DNA of 64,000 bases from an uncultured Sphingomonas sp. GTDB lineage: Bacteria; Pseudomonadota; Alphaproteobacteria; Sphingomonadales; Sphingomonadaceae. This document shows positions 55,515 through 64,000 of the stretch, in pieces. The stretch spans positions 1 to 64,000 of the forward strand of contig CAJYOI010000015.1 in the NCBI GenBank assembly GCA_913776045.1, in the 5' to 3' direction. Numbering within the stretch: the first letter of the stretch is position 1; each line of letters begins with the position of its first letter. The notes under the pieces are model-generated. The model did not search any database. It was not told where the DNA came from and worked only from the letters and a program-made list of their open reading frames with translations. The position numbers and the translations under genes were made by a program.

Positions 55515-58319
55515 TTAGAACCGTATCCGACCGGTGATGCCATACGTCCGGGGTTCGGCCAGATATTGCGAGAAGATCTGGCGGCCACCAGGATACTGCG
55601 GATCGACGAACGGTGCGCTGGTCGTACCCGCCTGGAACGGCGAGTTGAAGGCGACCTGGGCATAGTCCTTGTTGAAGATGTTCTGGCCCCAGAATTCCAG
55701 CGCCCAGCGCTCGCTCGGGCCGCGGATGCCGACGCGAGCGTTGGCGACGAAGAAACTGTCCTGCGCCTTCTGCGGGAACAGATCGGAGCCGGTGTTGTAG
55801 TCGTCGCTCAGACGACCATCGATGTACAACAGGCCCGACAGACCCGAGTTGCCGAGGCGCGGGGTCCAGGCGAACGAGCTGGTCGCGACCCATTCCGGCG
55901 CGTTCGACAGCTGCTTGCCCGGCAGGACGCGCAGCGCCGGATCAAGCGGCAGGCCACCCGCCGAACCGACCAGATCGTTGCGATAGCGCGTGTCGGTATA
56001 GGTGATGCCGAGCGTGAAGTTGATGTCGCGTGCGGGCTGCAACGCGGCTTCGAGTTCGACACCCTGCGACCGCACGCCATACGTCACGTCACCCGGCGCG
56101 CAGCTCCCGGTCGTCGCGCTCAGGTCGCGATCGCCGCCGTTCAGCCCGGTCTTGCACGAGTTGACCGTGGCGACGAGGAAGACGGTACCGTTGAAGGTAT
56201 TGAGCTGGAAGTTCTCGAATTCCTGCCGGAACGCGGCCGCCGTGATCGTCACCGGACCGCGCGCATATTTCGCACCGATTTCGAAGGCGTTGACCTTTTC
56301 CGGGTCGAACTGGAGGTTGCCGGTCAGCGCCTGCGCGCCGCCCAGCTGCGCGAAACTTGCGACCGGGTTCTTGAGCGCCGAGCGATCGAGGTTGAAACCG
56401 CCCGCCTTGTATCCGCGCGAGTAGGAACCATAGATCAGCAGGGCATCAACCGGCTTCCACGACAGCACCGCGGTACCGGTGAATTCATCCTCGTTACGCT
56501 GGCTGGTGATGCTGACGCCGTTCAGTTCCGCCGTCGAGTTGCCCTGACAGCTCAGCCCGACGATACCGGCCGCGGTCGCGAAAAGCGGGCTGGTTGGGTT
56601 GAGCAGGCCAAGCGCACCGAGCGACTGCTGATTGGTAACGCAGCCGACGTTGTCGTTGGTGAAGCTGGCGTTCAACCGCTTGCGCTCGTTCGTGTAGCGG
56701 GCGCCCAGCGTCAGATCGAGCGTATCGGTGAAGTGAATGATGTTGTGCGTGAAGAACGCATAGTTGCGGCTGCTCTGACGATAGCGGTCGGCGGTCGACC
56801 CCCTGTCGTTGATGCCGTCGAGCGTCGTGAGCGCGTTGACGACGGTGTTGCCCGCGGCACCGAAGGGCGAATTGACCCCCGGCACAAGCCCACGCAGCAC
56901 GGCGTTGCCCGTCGCCGACAGACAGGCGGTGCTGCCCGGCGAATAGAATTGCGCCAGCGCGCTGCCAGACACGATGCGGCACGTCGCGAAACGGCCATAC
57001 TGGTTGCCGAAGCGCAGGTTGTCGACGACGTCGAGCTTTTCATCGGCGTAATAGCCGCCGATCAGCCAGTCGAGCTTGCCGCCGAACGCTTCGCCCTGCA
57101 GGCGCAGTTCCTGGCTGAACGTCTTGAACGCGCGGCCAGAATTGCCGTTGGCGGCGCGGTAGAGGATGTCGACGCTCGAATAATCGGTGTCCGACCCCTG
57201 GGTCGAATTATAGTCGCGATATGCGGTGATCGACGTCAGGCTTGCAGGGCCGAGGTTCAGGTCGATCTGACCCGAAACACCCCAGTCCTTGGTGATGCCA
57301 TCGAAGCTGCGGCCACGGCTGGTCGACACCGTCCGGCTGTAACCCGGTGCGTTCACCAGCGACAGATTCTGTCCCAGATCGCGGATGACGTTGACGATGT
57401 TGTTGCCGGTAGCACTCGGCGTGGCGGCCGTCGTCGGTACCGTCGCCAGTTCGTTGAGGTCGCCGACGTACGGGTTCGTCCGACGATCGACATAGGTTGC
57501 CGCGCAACAGGCCTCGTCGCGCTTGGTGTAGTCGCCGATGATGCGGATGCTGAGGTCGCTCGATGGTTCGAACCGCATCTGGCCGCGCACGAAATAGCGG
57601 TCGCGGTTGTTGATATCGACGTTGTTCGTCGGATCGTAATAGAAGCCGTCCCGCTTCGTGTAGACGCCGTCGACCCGCGCCGCGAAGGTTTCGCCCAGCG
57701 GCACGTTCAGCGCGCCCTGGAAGCGCCACAGATCGTAATTGCCGTAGGTCGCCTCGGCCATTCCCGAGAAGCCCGAGAAGCTCGGCTGCTTGGTGATGAT
57801 GTTGATGACGCCGGCCGATGCGTTGCGGCCCGACAGCGTGCCCTGCGGCCCGCGCAGCACTTCGACACGTTCGACTTCGCCGAGTTCGTTCATGCCGACG
57901 CCCGAGCGCGACCGGTAGACCCCGTCGATGAACACCGCGACCGAGCTTTCGAGGCCGGGATTGTCACCGACCGTACCGATGCCGCGGATACGGGCTGAGG
58001 TGTTGGCTTCGGTGCCGGTCGACGACACGAGCAGCGACGGGGCAAGCTGGTTGAGCTGGCGAATGTCGTTCGCGCCGGACAGCTGAAGCTGTTCGGTCGA
58101 CACAGCAGATACCGCGACCGGAACGTCGGCCAGACGCTCGGCACGCCGGGTCGCGGTCACGACGATGTCGCCCTGACTGACGACTGCTCCCTGCTGGGCA
58201 GCGTCGCTCTGCGCCTGGTTGGTATCGGCGGCCTGAGGGGATGTCGTCGTGCTCTGCGCCATCGCCGGCAGGGCGATGGCAGTGGACGCGACAGAGATCA
58301 GCAGCGCGAGCTTACGCAT
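55515..58319 (-). CDS. TonB-dependent outer-membrane receptor
   Basis: 934 residues. Signal peptide MRKLALLISVASTAIALPAMAQ, a TonB-box-like DIVVTATRR at about 50, a plug domain (SARIRGIG, VEVLRGPQGTLSGRNASAG), then a long beta-barrel with repeated alternating strands, and the terminal phenylalanine GRIRF. No substrate-specific enzyme genes are adjacent, so the ligand (siderophore, sugar or aromatic compound) is not predictable. Confidence 0.95.
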   Translation of the reverse strand: MRKLALLISVASTAIALPAMAQSTTTSPQAADTNQAQSDAAQQGAVVSQGDIVVTATRRAERLADVPVAVSAVSTEQLQLSGANDIRQLNQLAPSLLVSSTGTEANTSARIRGIGTVGDNPGLESSVAVFIDGVYRSRSGVGMNELGEVERVEVLRGPQGTLSGRNASAGVINIITKQPSFSGFSGMAEATYGNYDLWRFQGALNVPLGETFAARVDGVYTKRDGFYYDPTNNVDINNRDRYFVRGQMRFEPSSDLSIRIIGDYTKRDEACCAATYVDRRTNPYVGDLNELATVPTTAATPSATGNNIVNVIRDLGQNLSLVNAPGYSRTVSTSRGRSFDGITKDWGVSGQIDLNLGPASLTSITAYRDYNSTQGSDTDYSSVDILYRAANGNSGRAFKTFSQELRLQGEAFGGKLDWLIGGYYADEKLDVVDNLRFGNQYGRFATCRIVSGSALAQFYSPGSTACLSATGNAVLRGLVPGVNSPFGAAGNTVVNALTTLDGINDRGSTADRYRQSSRNYAFFTHNIIHFTDTLDLTLGARYTNERKRLNASFTNDNVGCVTNQQSLGALGLLNPTSPLFATAAGIVGLSCQGNSTAELNGVSITSQRNEDEFTGTAVLSWKPVDALLIYGSYSRGYKAGGFNLDRSALKNPVASFAQLGGAQALTGNLQFDPEKVNAFEIGAKYARGPVTITAAAFRQEFENFQLNTFNGTVFLVATVNSCKTGLNGGDRDLSATTGSCAPGDVTYGVRSQGVELEAALQPARDINFTLGITYTDTRYRNDLVGSAGGLPLDPALRVLPGKQLSNAPEWVATSSFAWTPRLGNSGLSGLLYIDGRLSDDYNTGSDLFPQKAQDSFFVANARVGIRGPSERWALEFWGQNIFNKDYAQVAFNSPFQAGTTSAPFVDPQYPGGRQIFSQYLAEPRTYGITGRIRF

Positions 58320-58532
58320 GGTCGGCAATCCTCTCCTTCGGGACGGCGTTGTGGCCGCCATCCTCATCTGAGATCCAAGCTGACAAAAAGCATCGCTGTT
58401 GCCTAGCCCCCGCCATACCCGATCACGCGATTTTCACGAGACATGTGCGCCAGAGACACAGTTTCAAGACAGGACTGATTTTCGATCAAGACGCGCCCGC
58501 CCCTAGGGAACGCACGATTTTTCGAAGACCCG

Positions 58533-58573
58533 AAAAGCAAACGGCCGTCAGCGGAAACTCCGCCGACGGCCGT
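58533..58573 (-). terminator. intrinsic terminator of infC
   Basis: On the minus strand ACGGCCGTCGGCGGA-GTTT-CCGCTGACGGCCGT, a long stem with one mismatch, followed by TTGCTTTT. About 25 bases after the infC stop. Confidence 0.9.
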
Positions 58574-58598
58574 TATTAGATACCCAGCTTTCGAAAAA

Positions 58599-59141
58599 TT
58601 ATTTCGGTGCGAGCACCATGAGCATCTGACGCCCCTCCATCCGCGGATAGGCCTCGACCTTGGCGACTTCGGCAACCTGCTCCGCGACACGCTGAAGCAC
58701 CGCCATGCCGAGCTGGCCGTGGCTGAGCTCGCGACCGCGAAAGCGCATGGTGACCTTAACCTTGTCACCTTCCTCGATGAACTCGACGACCTTCTTCATC
58801 TTGGTGTCATAGTCGTGGTCGTCGATGTTCGGACGCATCTTGATCTCCTTGATCTCCTGCGTCTTCTGCGACTTGCGGGCGAGGTTCGCCTTCTTCTGCG
58901 CCTCGTACTTATACTTGCCCACGTCCAGGAACTTGGCGACGGGCGGGTCGGCGTTCGGCGACACCTCGACCAGATCGAGTCCGACTTCCGCGGCAGCCTC
59001 GATAGCAGCGCGCGTATACATCACACCCAGATTCTCGCCCTCGTGATCAATCACGCGGACCTTCGGGCTCTGGATGAATTCGTTGAACCGGGGGCCGTTC
59101 ATTGCCGGCTGCATCGGTCGGCGCATCATTGGCGGACGGAT
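58599..59141 (-). CDS. infC: translation initiation factor IF-3 (ATC start)
   Basis: 180 residues from an ATC at 59141. IF-3 prevents subunit joining and checks start codons. Motifs: [50 protein letters not shown] and [17 protein letters not shown]. The sequence AGGAG ends 8 bases before ATC but 20 before the first ATG (59129), so ATC fits the ribosome-binding site. A rare start codon in infC is the known basis of autoregulation in E. coli (AUU). It follows thrS in the usual thrS-infC order. Confidence 0.93.
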   Translation of the reverse strand: MRPPMMRRPMQPAMNGPRFNEFIQSPKVRVIDHEGENLGVMYTRAAIEAAAEVGLDLVEVSPNADPPVAKFLDVGKYKYEAQKKANLARKSQKTQEIKEIKMRPNIDDHDYDTKMKKVVEFIEEGDKVKVTMRFRGRELSHGQLGMAVLQRVAEQVAEVAKVEAYPRMEGRQMLMVLAPK

Positions 59142-59210
59142 AGTCGAGTCTCCTGTAGTAATTCCGGCGCTCTATATAGGCAAAACGCGGTAAAAGCGAA
59201 AGTGGCCCCG

Positions 59211-61217
59211 TCAGCGCAAATCGGGCGGCGTCGCTTCATCGCGCAACCGGGTTACGATCTCGTCGAGGCTTACGAATTCCTGGCGATCCGAACCCAGGCG
59301 ACGCACGGCGACCTTGCCCTCCTCCGCCTCGCGTTTGCCGACGACAAGCAACGCCGGGACTTTCGCCAGCGAATGTTCGCGCACCTTGTAGTTGATCTTT
59401 TCGTTGCGCAGATCGGTGTCGACGCGGATGCCGGCCGCCCGCAGCTTGGCCGCGACCTCCTTGGCATAGTCGTCCGCGTCCGACACGATCGTCGCGACGA
59501 CCGCCTGCACCGGCGCCAGCCACATTGGGAAGCGACCGGCGTGGTGTTCGATCAGGATGCCGATGAAGCGCTCGAACGTGCCCAGGATCGCACGGTGGAG
59601 CATCACCGGGCGGTGACGCTCGCCGTCCTCGCCGACATAGCTGGCGTCCAGCCGGTCGGGCAGCACGCGGTCCGACTGGATGGTGCCGACCTGCCACGTC
59701 CGGCCGATCGCATCGGTCAGGTGAAATTCGAGCTTCGGGGCGTAGAAGGCGCCCTCGCCCGGCAGTTCCTCGAACTTGTCCTTGATTTCCTGCGGCAGGT
59801 TCGACGCCTGCACCGCGTCGCGCAGTTCCTGTTCGGACCGGTCCCACATCTCGTCGGAGCCGAAGCGCTTCTCCGGACGCAGCGCCAGCTTCACCGCATA
59901 ATCGGTGAAGCCCAGATCCTGATAGACCGAGTGCAGCAGCTCGCAGAACTTGCGGACTTCGTCGACCAGTTGGTCCTCGCGGACGAAGATATGCGCGTCG
60001 TCCTGCGTGAATTGGCGAACGCGCATGATGCCGTGAAGCGCGCCGTGAGGCTCGTTGCGGTGACAGCAGCCAAATTCGGCCATGCGGATCGGCAGGTCGC
60101 GGTAGGACTTGATGCCCTGCTTGAAGATCAGGACGTGCGCAGGGCAGTTCATCGGCTTCAGCGCCATCAGATCGGCATCGCCGGACAGGATCGCGCCCTC
60201 GTCCTCGACGTTCGGCACTTCGTCGGGCACGACGAACATGTTTTCGCGATACTTGCCCCAGTGGCCCGACTGCTCCCACTGGCGCGCGTCCATCAACTGC
60301 GGCGTCTTGACCTCGGCATAGTCGGCCGCGTCCAGACGACGGCGCATATATGCCTCCATCTGGCGCCACAGGATGAAGCCGTTGGGGTGCCAGAACACCG
60401 ACCCTTGCGCTTCCGACTGGAGGTGGAACAGGTCCATCTCCTGCCCGATCTTGCGGTGATCGCGCTTGGCGGCTTCCTCCAGCATGTGAAGGTGCGCATC
60501 GAGCTGCTTCTTCGACAGCCACCCGGTGCCGTAGATGCGGCTGAGCATCGCATTCTTTTGGTCGCCGCGCCAATAGGCGCCCGAGACACGGGTCAGCTTG
60601 AACGCGGCCGGATCGAGCTTGCCGGTCGAGGCGAGATGCGGTCCGCGGCACATGTCGAGCCACGCGTCCTCGCCGCGACCGGCGCGATAGACGGTGAGTT
60701 CCTCGCCCTCGGGCAGCTCGGCGGCCCACTGCGCCTTGAACATCTCGCCCTGCTGCTCCCAGCGCGCGATCAGATCGGCGCGGCTCCACACTTCGCGGAT
60801 CAGCGGCTCGTCCTTCGCGATGATCTCGCGCATCTTCGCTTCGATCGCGGGCAGATCTTCCTCGGTAAACGGCCGGTCCTTCGGCGCGAAGTCGTAATAG
60901 AAGCCATCGTCGGTCGCCGGTCCGAAGGTGATCTGCGTGCCGGGAAACAGCGCCTGCACCGCCTCGGCCAGGACATGCGCGAAATCGTGACGCGCGAGTT
61001 CCAGCGCGTCCGCCTCGTCCTTCGACGTGACGAGCGCCAGCTGGGCATCGCCCTCGAACGGACGCATGATATCGCGCAGCTCGCCATCGACGCGCGCGGC
61101 GATCGCCGCCTTGGCCAGGCCCGGCCCGATCGCCGCGGCGATATCCGCCGGGGTAGTCCCCGGGGCTACCTCACGGACGGAACCGTCGGGCAGCGAGATG
61201 CGGAAATGCGCGGACAT
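59211..61217 (-). CDS. thrS: threonyl-tRNA synthetase
   Basis: 668 residues from [16 protein letters not shown] domain (1-60), editing domain with HDFAH and MCRGPH, class II catalytic core with [13 protein letters not shown] (zinc cysteine), the arginine motif 2 [15 protein letters not shown], and a C-terminal anticodon-binding domain (about 570-668). First gene of thrS-infC. Confidence 0.98.
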   Translation of the reverse strand: MSAHFRISLPDGSVREVAPGTTPADIAAAIGPGLAKAAIAARVDGELRDIMRPFEGDAQLALVTSKDEADALELARHDFAHVLAEAVQALFPGTQITFGPATDDGFYYDFAPKDRPFTEEDLPAIEAKMREIIAKDEPLIREVWSRADLIARWEQQGEMFKAQWAAELPEGEELTVYRAGRGEDAWLDMCRGPHLASTGKLDPAAFKLTRVSGAYWRGDQKNAMLSRIYGTGWLSKKQLDAHLHMLEEAAKRDHRKIGQEMDLFHLQSEAQGSVFWHPNGFILWRQMEAYMRRRLDAADYAEVKTPQLMDARQWEQSGHWGKYRENMFVVPDEVPNVEDEGAILSGDADLMALKPMNCPAHVLIFKQGIKSYRDLPIRMAEFGCCHRNEPHGALHGIMRVRQFTQDDAHIFVREDQLVDEVRKFCELLHSVYQDLGFTDYAVKLALRPEKRFGSDEMWDRSEQELRDAVQASNLPQEIKDKFEELPGEGAFYAPKLEFHLTDAIGRTWQVGTIQSDRVLPDRLDASYVGEDGERHRPVMLHRAILGTFERFIGILIEHHAGRFPMWLAPVQAVVATIVSDADDYAKEVAAKLRAAGIRVDTDLRNEKINYKVREHSLAKVPALLVVGKREAEEGKVAVRRLGSDRQEFVSLDEIVTRLRDEATPPDLR

Positions 61218-61298
61218 GGGACAAGGAACCTTCGTTGAATGGAAGGCGCGCCTATGCCGCGGAGAGGGGGTGTTACGCAAGGCGCGTCGGCAGCGTAC

Positions 61299-62120
61299 TC
61301 AGGCGAGGCCGAACGGAATCACCAGATTGTCGCTGTCGTGGCCGATCCGCGCGCGACCCAGGTACGGCACGCCCATTTCGCGGCACCAGCGCTGCATCAT
61401 CACCTCCAGCGACTCGCCGAAGTCCGCTTCGGTGTCGCCATCGGGCACGTCGGTGACGGCACCCAGCCGCACGCCCGCGAGTCCCTTCAGCTGCGTCGCG
61501 TTCGCCATCTGAAACAGGAGGCGGTCGATCCGGTAATAGGCCTCACCCACCTCCTCGATGTAGAGGACATGGTCGGTCAGGTCCGGCATCCACGGCGTCC
61601 CGATCAACGTGCACAGGATGACGAGGTTGAACGCCGCGGCGGGCTGGCCGCCCAGCGTCGGCTCCAGCACCGACCGGTCGCGGTTGACCAGCCAGCTCAG
61701 CGCGCGACCGACCGGCATGCCCTTCGACGCTTCGCTGACGTTCGACGCCATCGGCCCATGCACCGGCCGCCCGATCCGCCGCGCATAGAGCGCGCCGAGC
61801 AGGAAACCCATGTCGGAAAAGCCCATATAGCTCTTCTCGCGCGCTGCCGATTTCAGTTCGGGCATCACCATCTGCAGGATACGGTTCGACCCGTACCCGC
61901 CGCGCGCGAACCAGATCGCGTCGATGCCAGGGTCGTTGGCATGGCGCAGGAACGCTTCGGCCCGCAATTCGTCGGGGCCGGCGAAATGCCCGGCCTGGGC
62001 GAAGCATTGCTGATCGATGACCAAATCGACCTGCGGATAATAGAGCGCGGTGAAGGCCGCGACGCGGGCGGCACCGGCCGGCGTGATGGACCGCGCGGGC
62101 GCGCAGACGGCAATTTTCAT
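61299..62120 (-). CDS. LD-carboxypeptidase (peptidase S66)
   Basis: 273 residues from MKIAVCAPAR. Cytoplasmic enzyme family that removes the terminal D-Ala from recycled murein tetrapeptides (LdcA), also including MccF. Visible motifs: FARGGYGSNRIL, the nucleophile elbow GFSDMG, GPMASN, and YIEEVGEAYYRIDRLL with the family Glu. A His occurs near the C-terminus (ARIGHDSDN). Divergent from the Mpl-like ligase gene. Confidence 0.9.
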   Translation of the reverse strand: MKIAVCAPARSITPAGAARVAAFTALYYPQVDLVIDQQCFAQAGHFAGPDELRAEAFLRHANDPGIDAIWFARGGYGSNRILQMVMPELKSAAREKSYMGFSDMGFLLGALYARRIGRPVHGPMASNVSEASKGMPVGRALSWLVNRDRSVLEPTLGGQPAAAFNLVILCTLIGTPWMPDLTDHVLYIEEVGEAYYRIDRLLFQMANATQLKGLAGVRLGAVTDVPDGDTEADFGESLEVMMQRWCREMGVPYLGRARIGHDSDNLVIPFGLA

Positions 62121-62214
62121 TCCTAACGCCCCTCGCTTCTCGCCCGGTGCTGGATCGCCCACGGCGGACGTTCCGTGGGTTGCTCCCGTACGCGCAGGTC
62201 GATAGCGCGGGCAC

Positions 62215-63609
62215 ATGGTTTCCGGCAAACGCTTCTTCTTCGTCGGCATCGGCGGTTCCGGCATGATGCCGCTGGCGATGATCCTGGCCGCGCGTGGTGC
62301 GATCGTCGCGGGCTCCGACCGTGGGCTCGACCAAGGCCGCGTGCCGGCCAAGTTCGCCGCGCTGGAGGCGCTGGGCATCGCGCTGCATCCTCAGGACGGC
62401 AGCGGCATCGTCTCCGCGGAGCAGACCGTCGTCGCTTCGGCCGCAGTCGAGGATACGGTCGCCGACATCGTCGCCGCCAGCCGCGTCGGCGCCCCGAGGA
62501 TGACGCGAGCCGAATTGAACGCCACGCTGTTCAACGCCGCCGACCTGTCGATCGGCATCGCGGGCACCAGCGGCAAGTCGACCGTGACCGGCATGATCGG
62601 CTGGATCCTCGACCGCGTCGGGCGCGCGCCCACGGTAATGAACGGCGCGGTGATGAAGAACTTCGTCCGCGCCGACAGCCCCTTCGCCAGCGCCCTGATC
62701 GGCAGCGACGCGAGTTATGTCAGCGAGGTCGACGAAAGCGACGGCTCGATCGCGCTCTATCGCCCGACGATCGCGGTGCTGAACAACGTCAGCCTAGATC
62801 ACAAGTCGCTCGACGAACTACGCCAGTTGTTCGGCGACTTCGCAGGCAAGGCGCGGACGACCGTGCTCAATATCGGCGACGCAGAAACCGCGGCGTTGGC
62901 GACGGCGTTGGATCGCGACCGCCTGGTCACGTTCGCGGTCGATCGCGATGCCGATCTGAGTGCACGTAACCTGGTCGAACAGGCCTATACCGTGTCGTTC
63001 GACCTGATGATCGATGGCGAAGCCTACCCCGTAACGCTCGCCGTCCCCGGCCGGCACAACGTCGCCAACGCGCTGGCGGCACTGGGCGCGGTTCGCGCGG
63101 CCAGCGTTCCACTGGACGACGCCATCGCCGCCATCACCGAGTTCACGGGGCTTCGCCGTCGCTTCGATCTGGTCGGCGAAGCGGGCGGCGTCGCGGTGAT
63201 CGACGATTTCGGGCACAACCCCGACAAGATCGCAGCAACGCTGGCGACGCTCCACGCCTTCCCCGGCCGCCTGCTGCTCCTGTTCCAACCCCACGGCTAC
63301 GGCCCGCTGAAAGTGATGCGCCGTGAGCTGGTGGCGACATTCCTCGACGGGCTGAAGGACGGCGACCTGCTGGTCCTGCCCGACCCCGTCTACCAGGGCG
63401 GCACCGTCGCGCGTGAGGTCGGCAGCGCGCAGATCGTCGACGACATCATGGTCGGTGGCGGCCAGGCGATGCACATCCCCGACCGCGCGGCGGCGGCGGC
63501 GCATCTAGTCGCCCAGGCCCGCCCTGGCGACCGCATCGTCGTGATGGGCGCCCGCGACGACACGCTCAGCCTGCTCGCCGCCGACATGGTCGAGCGCCTT
63601 CGAGGTTAA
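62215..63609 (+). CDS. Mur ligase, Mpl-like (UDP-N-acetylmuramate:tripeptide ligase)
   Basis: 464 residues. Mur ligase domains in order: Rossmann-like N-terminus [18 protein letters not shown]-binding [14 protein letters not shown], central domain with [14 protein letters not shown] and NNVSLDHKS, and C-terminal domain with [24 protein letters not shown]. The pattern fits MurC/Mpl. Divergent pairing with an LD-carboxypeptidase, and separation from the main mur cluster, favour Mpl, which reattaches recycled tripeptide to UDP-MurNAc; MurC cannot be excluded by eye. Confidence 0.82.
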   Translation: MVSGKRFFFVGIGGSGMMPLAMILAARGAIVAGSDRGLDQGRVPAKFAALEALGIALHPQDGSGIVSAEQTVVASAAVEDTVADIVAASRVGAPRMTRAELNATLFNAADLSIGIAGTSGKSTVTGMIGWILDRVGRAPTVMNGAVMKNFVRADSPFASALIGSDASYVSEVDESDGSIALYRPTIAVLNNVSLDHKSLDELRQLFGDFAGKARTTVLNIGDAETAALATALDRDRLVTFAVDRDADLSARNLVEQAYTVSFDLMIDGEAYPVTLAVPGRHNVANALAALGAVRAASVPLDDAIAAITEFTGLRRRFDLVGEAGGVAVIDDFGHNPDKIAATLATLHAFPGRLLLLFQPHGYGPLKVMRRELVATFLDGLKDGDLLVLPDPVYQGGTVAREVGSAQIVDDIMVGGGQAMHIPDRAAAAAHLVAQARPGDRIVVMGARDDTLSLLAADMVERLRG

Positions 63610-63902
63610 TTCCTAGCGGTATCTCCGCCGCCGCCGACGACTTCGGCGGGGTCGAGCCCCTGCTTCTTCAGGAAGTCGAACAGCGCGATCGCCAGCCGCT
63701 GTGCGCCCGGCACGGTCATCACGACGCGGCTGTTGGCGACGAACTGCATGGGCGACGGCGCGGCGGGCTCCGCCATCTTCAGCGTCGCCAGAGTCACGCG
63801 GACGGTGCCCGCATGCAGATCGAACGCGATCGCTTCGTCAGCGAAGATATCGGACACGAACGGATTGGAAACGACGGGCACGCCGCCGGCGGTGTTGGCC
63901 AT
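63606..63902 (-). CDS. conserved protein of unknown function
   Basis: 98 residues from [11 protein letters not shown] (upstream in-frame residues to 63983 look unrelated). The pattern [64 protein letters not shown] resembles small DUF3467-like proteins (two strands, then an LA..L helix), but I cannot assign it firmly. The stop overlaps the convergent ligase gene by 4 bases. Confidence 0.65.
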   Translation of the reverse strand: MANTAGGVPVVSNPFVSDIFADEAIAFDLHAGTVRVTLATLKMAEPAAPSPMQFVANSRVVMTVPGAQRLAIALFDFLKKQGLDPAEVVGGGGDTARN

Positions 63903-63971
63903 AAGGAAACTCCGAGAAACCTTTGCGCGACCCATACCGCAGGACGTCCGCCACGCAATTGGAAAGCGGCC

Positions 63972-64000
63972 TTGACATGACAAGCTCGCTTTACGTAAAG
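63972..64000 (+). promoter_or_regulatory. promoter-like sequence with a TTTACGTAAA palindrome at the window edge
   Basis: TTGACA at 63972-63977 could be a -35; a perfect 12-base palindrome CTTTACGTAAAG fills 63989-64000, where the spacer/-10 region would be. TTTACGTAAA resembles MerR-family (LiuR-type) operators. The downstream gene is outside the window. Confidence 0.35.

Noticed and set aside
55491-57998. 835-codon plus-strand frame across the TonB receptor
   Set aside because: Shadow of the receptor gene; composition is unlike a real protein and no motif is seen.

Overview
The window is one continuous chromosomal segment of a high-GC alphaproteobacterium, almost certainly a sphingomonad (Sphingomonas or a close relative). 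The evidence is the gene order aroA-cmk-rpsA-ihfB, an ATPase-inhibitor zeta (DUF1476) gene beside bolA and grxD, a ThiS-ThiG fusion, a long N-terminal extension on ribosomal protein S9, a large TonB-dependent receptor, and three families of palindromic intergenic repeats typical of this group. There is no phage, integrase, transposase, CRISPR array or rRNA. Apart from the repeats it reads as core genome. aroA is cut by the left edge, and the right edge lies in a promoter-like region.

Layout. 1-3.7 kb: aroA (partial), cmk, rpsA with terminator, ihfB. 3.9-5.9 kb: tRNA-Leu(UAA) fused head-on to the start of a solute-binding lipoprotein gene, then a DUF4112 gene. 5.9-10.7 kb (minus): MBL hydrolase, DUF4230, nadA, nadC, a membrane protein and RNase T2. 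10.7-13 kb (minus): a BlaI/BlaR1-like regulator pair with a double operator. 13.4-14.4 kb (minus): DUF1476-bolA-grxD. 15-18.2 kb (minus): leuC-leuD-quinone oxidoreductase. 18.3-22.9 kb: an MFS transporter facing an overlapping operon in which the two subunits of a 3-oxoacid CoA-transferase are separated by an NTF2-like fragment and an acid phosphatase. 23-25 kb (minus): VIT-type transporter, CsbD, ThiS-ThiG. 25.1-29.6 kb: aroQ, accB, accC, ArsC-like protein, phospholipase D. 29.7-37.4 kb: orphan PAS protein, purL, Fur-box-preceded bfd, bfr, then a KTSC protein, an HscC-type Hsp70 and a membrane-anchored degenerate J-domain protein. 37.6-42.4 kb: lepA, merC, ctaA, cutA, rplM, rpsI. 42.7-47.5 kb: an export-oriented cluster of an EreA/ChaN-like protein, a DUF1800 lipoprotein, a Tat-exported DUF1501 protein and a small lipoprotein. 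47.7-54.6 kb: nucleosidase, rdgB, rph (minus), then hrcA, grpE, glnD. 54.6-64 kb: a small Gly-rich membrane protein, a GNAT acetyltransferase, a TonB receptor, infC, thrS, and a divergent peptidoglycan-recycling pair (LD-carboxypeptidase / Mpl-like ligase).

How the genes work together. Several sets are obvious pathway units: nadA-nadC (NAD), leuC-leuD (leucine), accB-accC (malonyl-CoA), bfd-bfr (iron storage and release), hrcA-grpE (heat shock), rph-rdgB (RNA processing and nucleotide sanitation), and LdcA-Mpl (muropeptide recycling).

The least explained features are: the HscC/J-like chaperone pair, whose J-domain has lost the His and Pro of HPD; the BlaR1-like protease, with a proline-rich/coiled extension where a penicillin sensor would be; the split CoA-transferase operon; the tRNA/lipoprotein junction; and the repeat families, which reach into gene ends and ribosome-binding regions. 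All functional assignments come from reading motifs; no database search was run.
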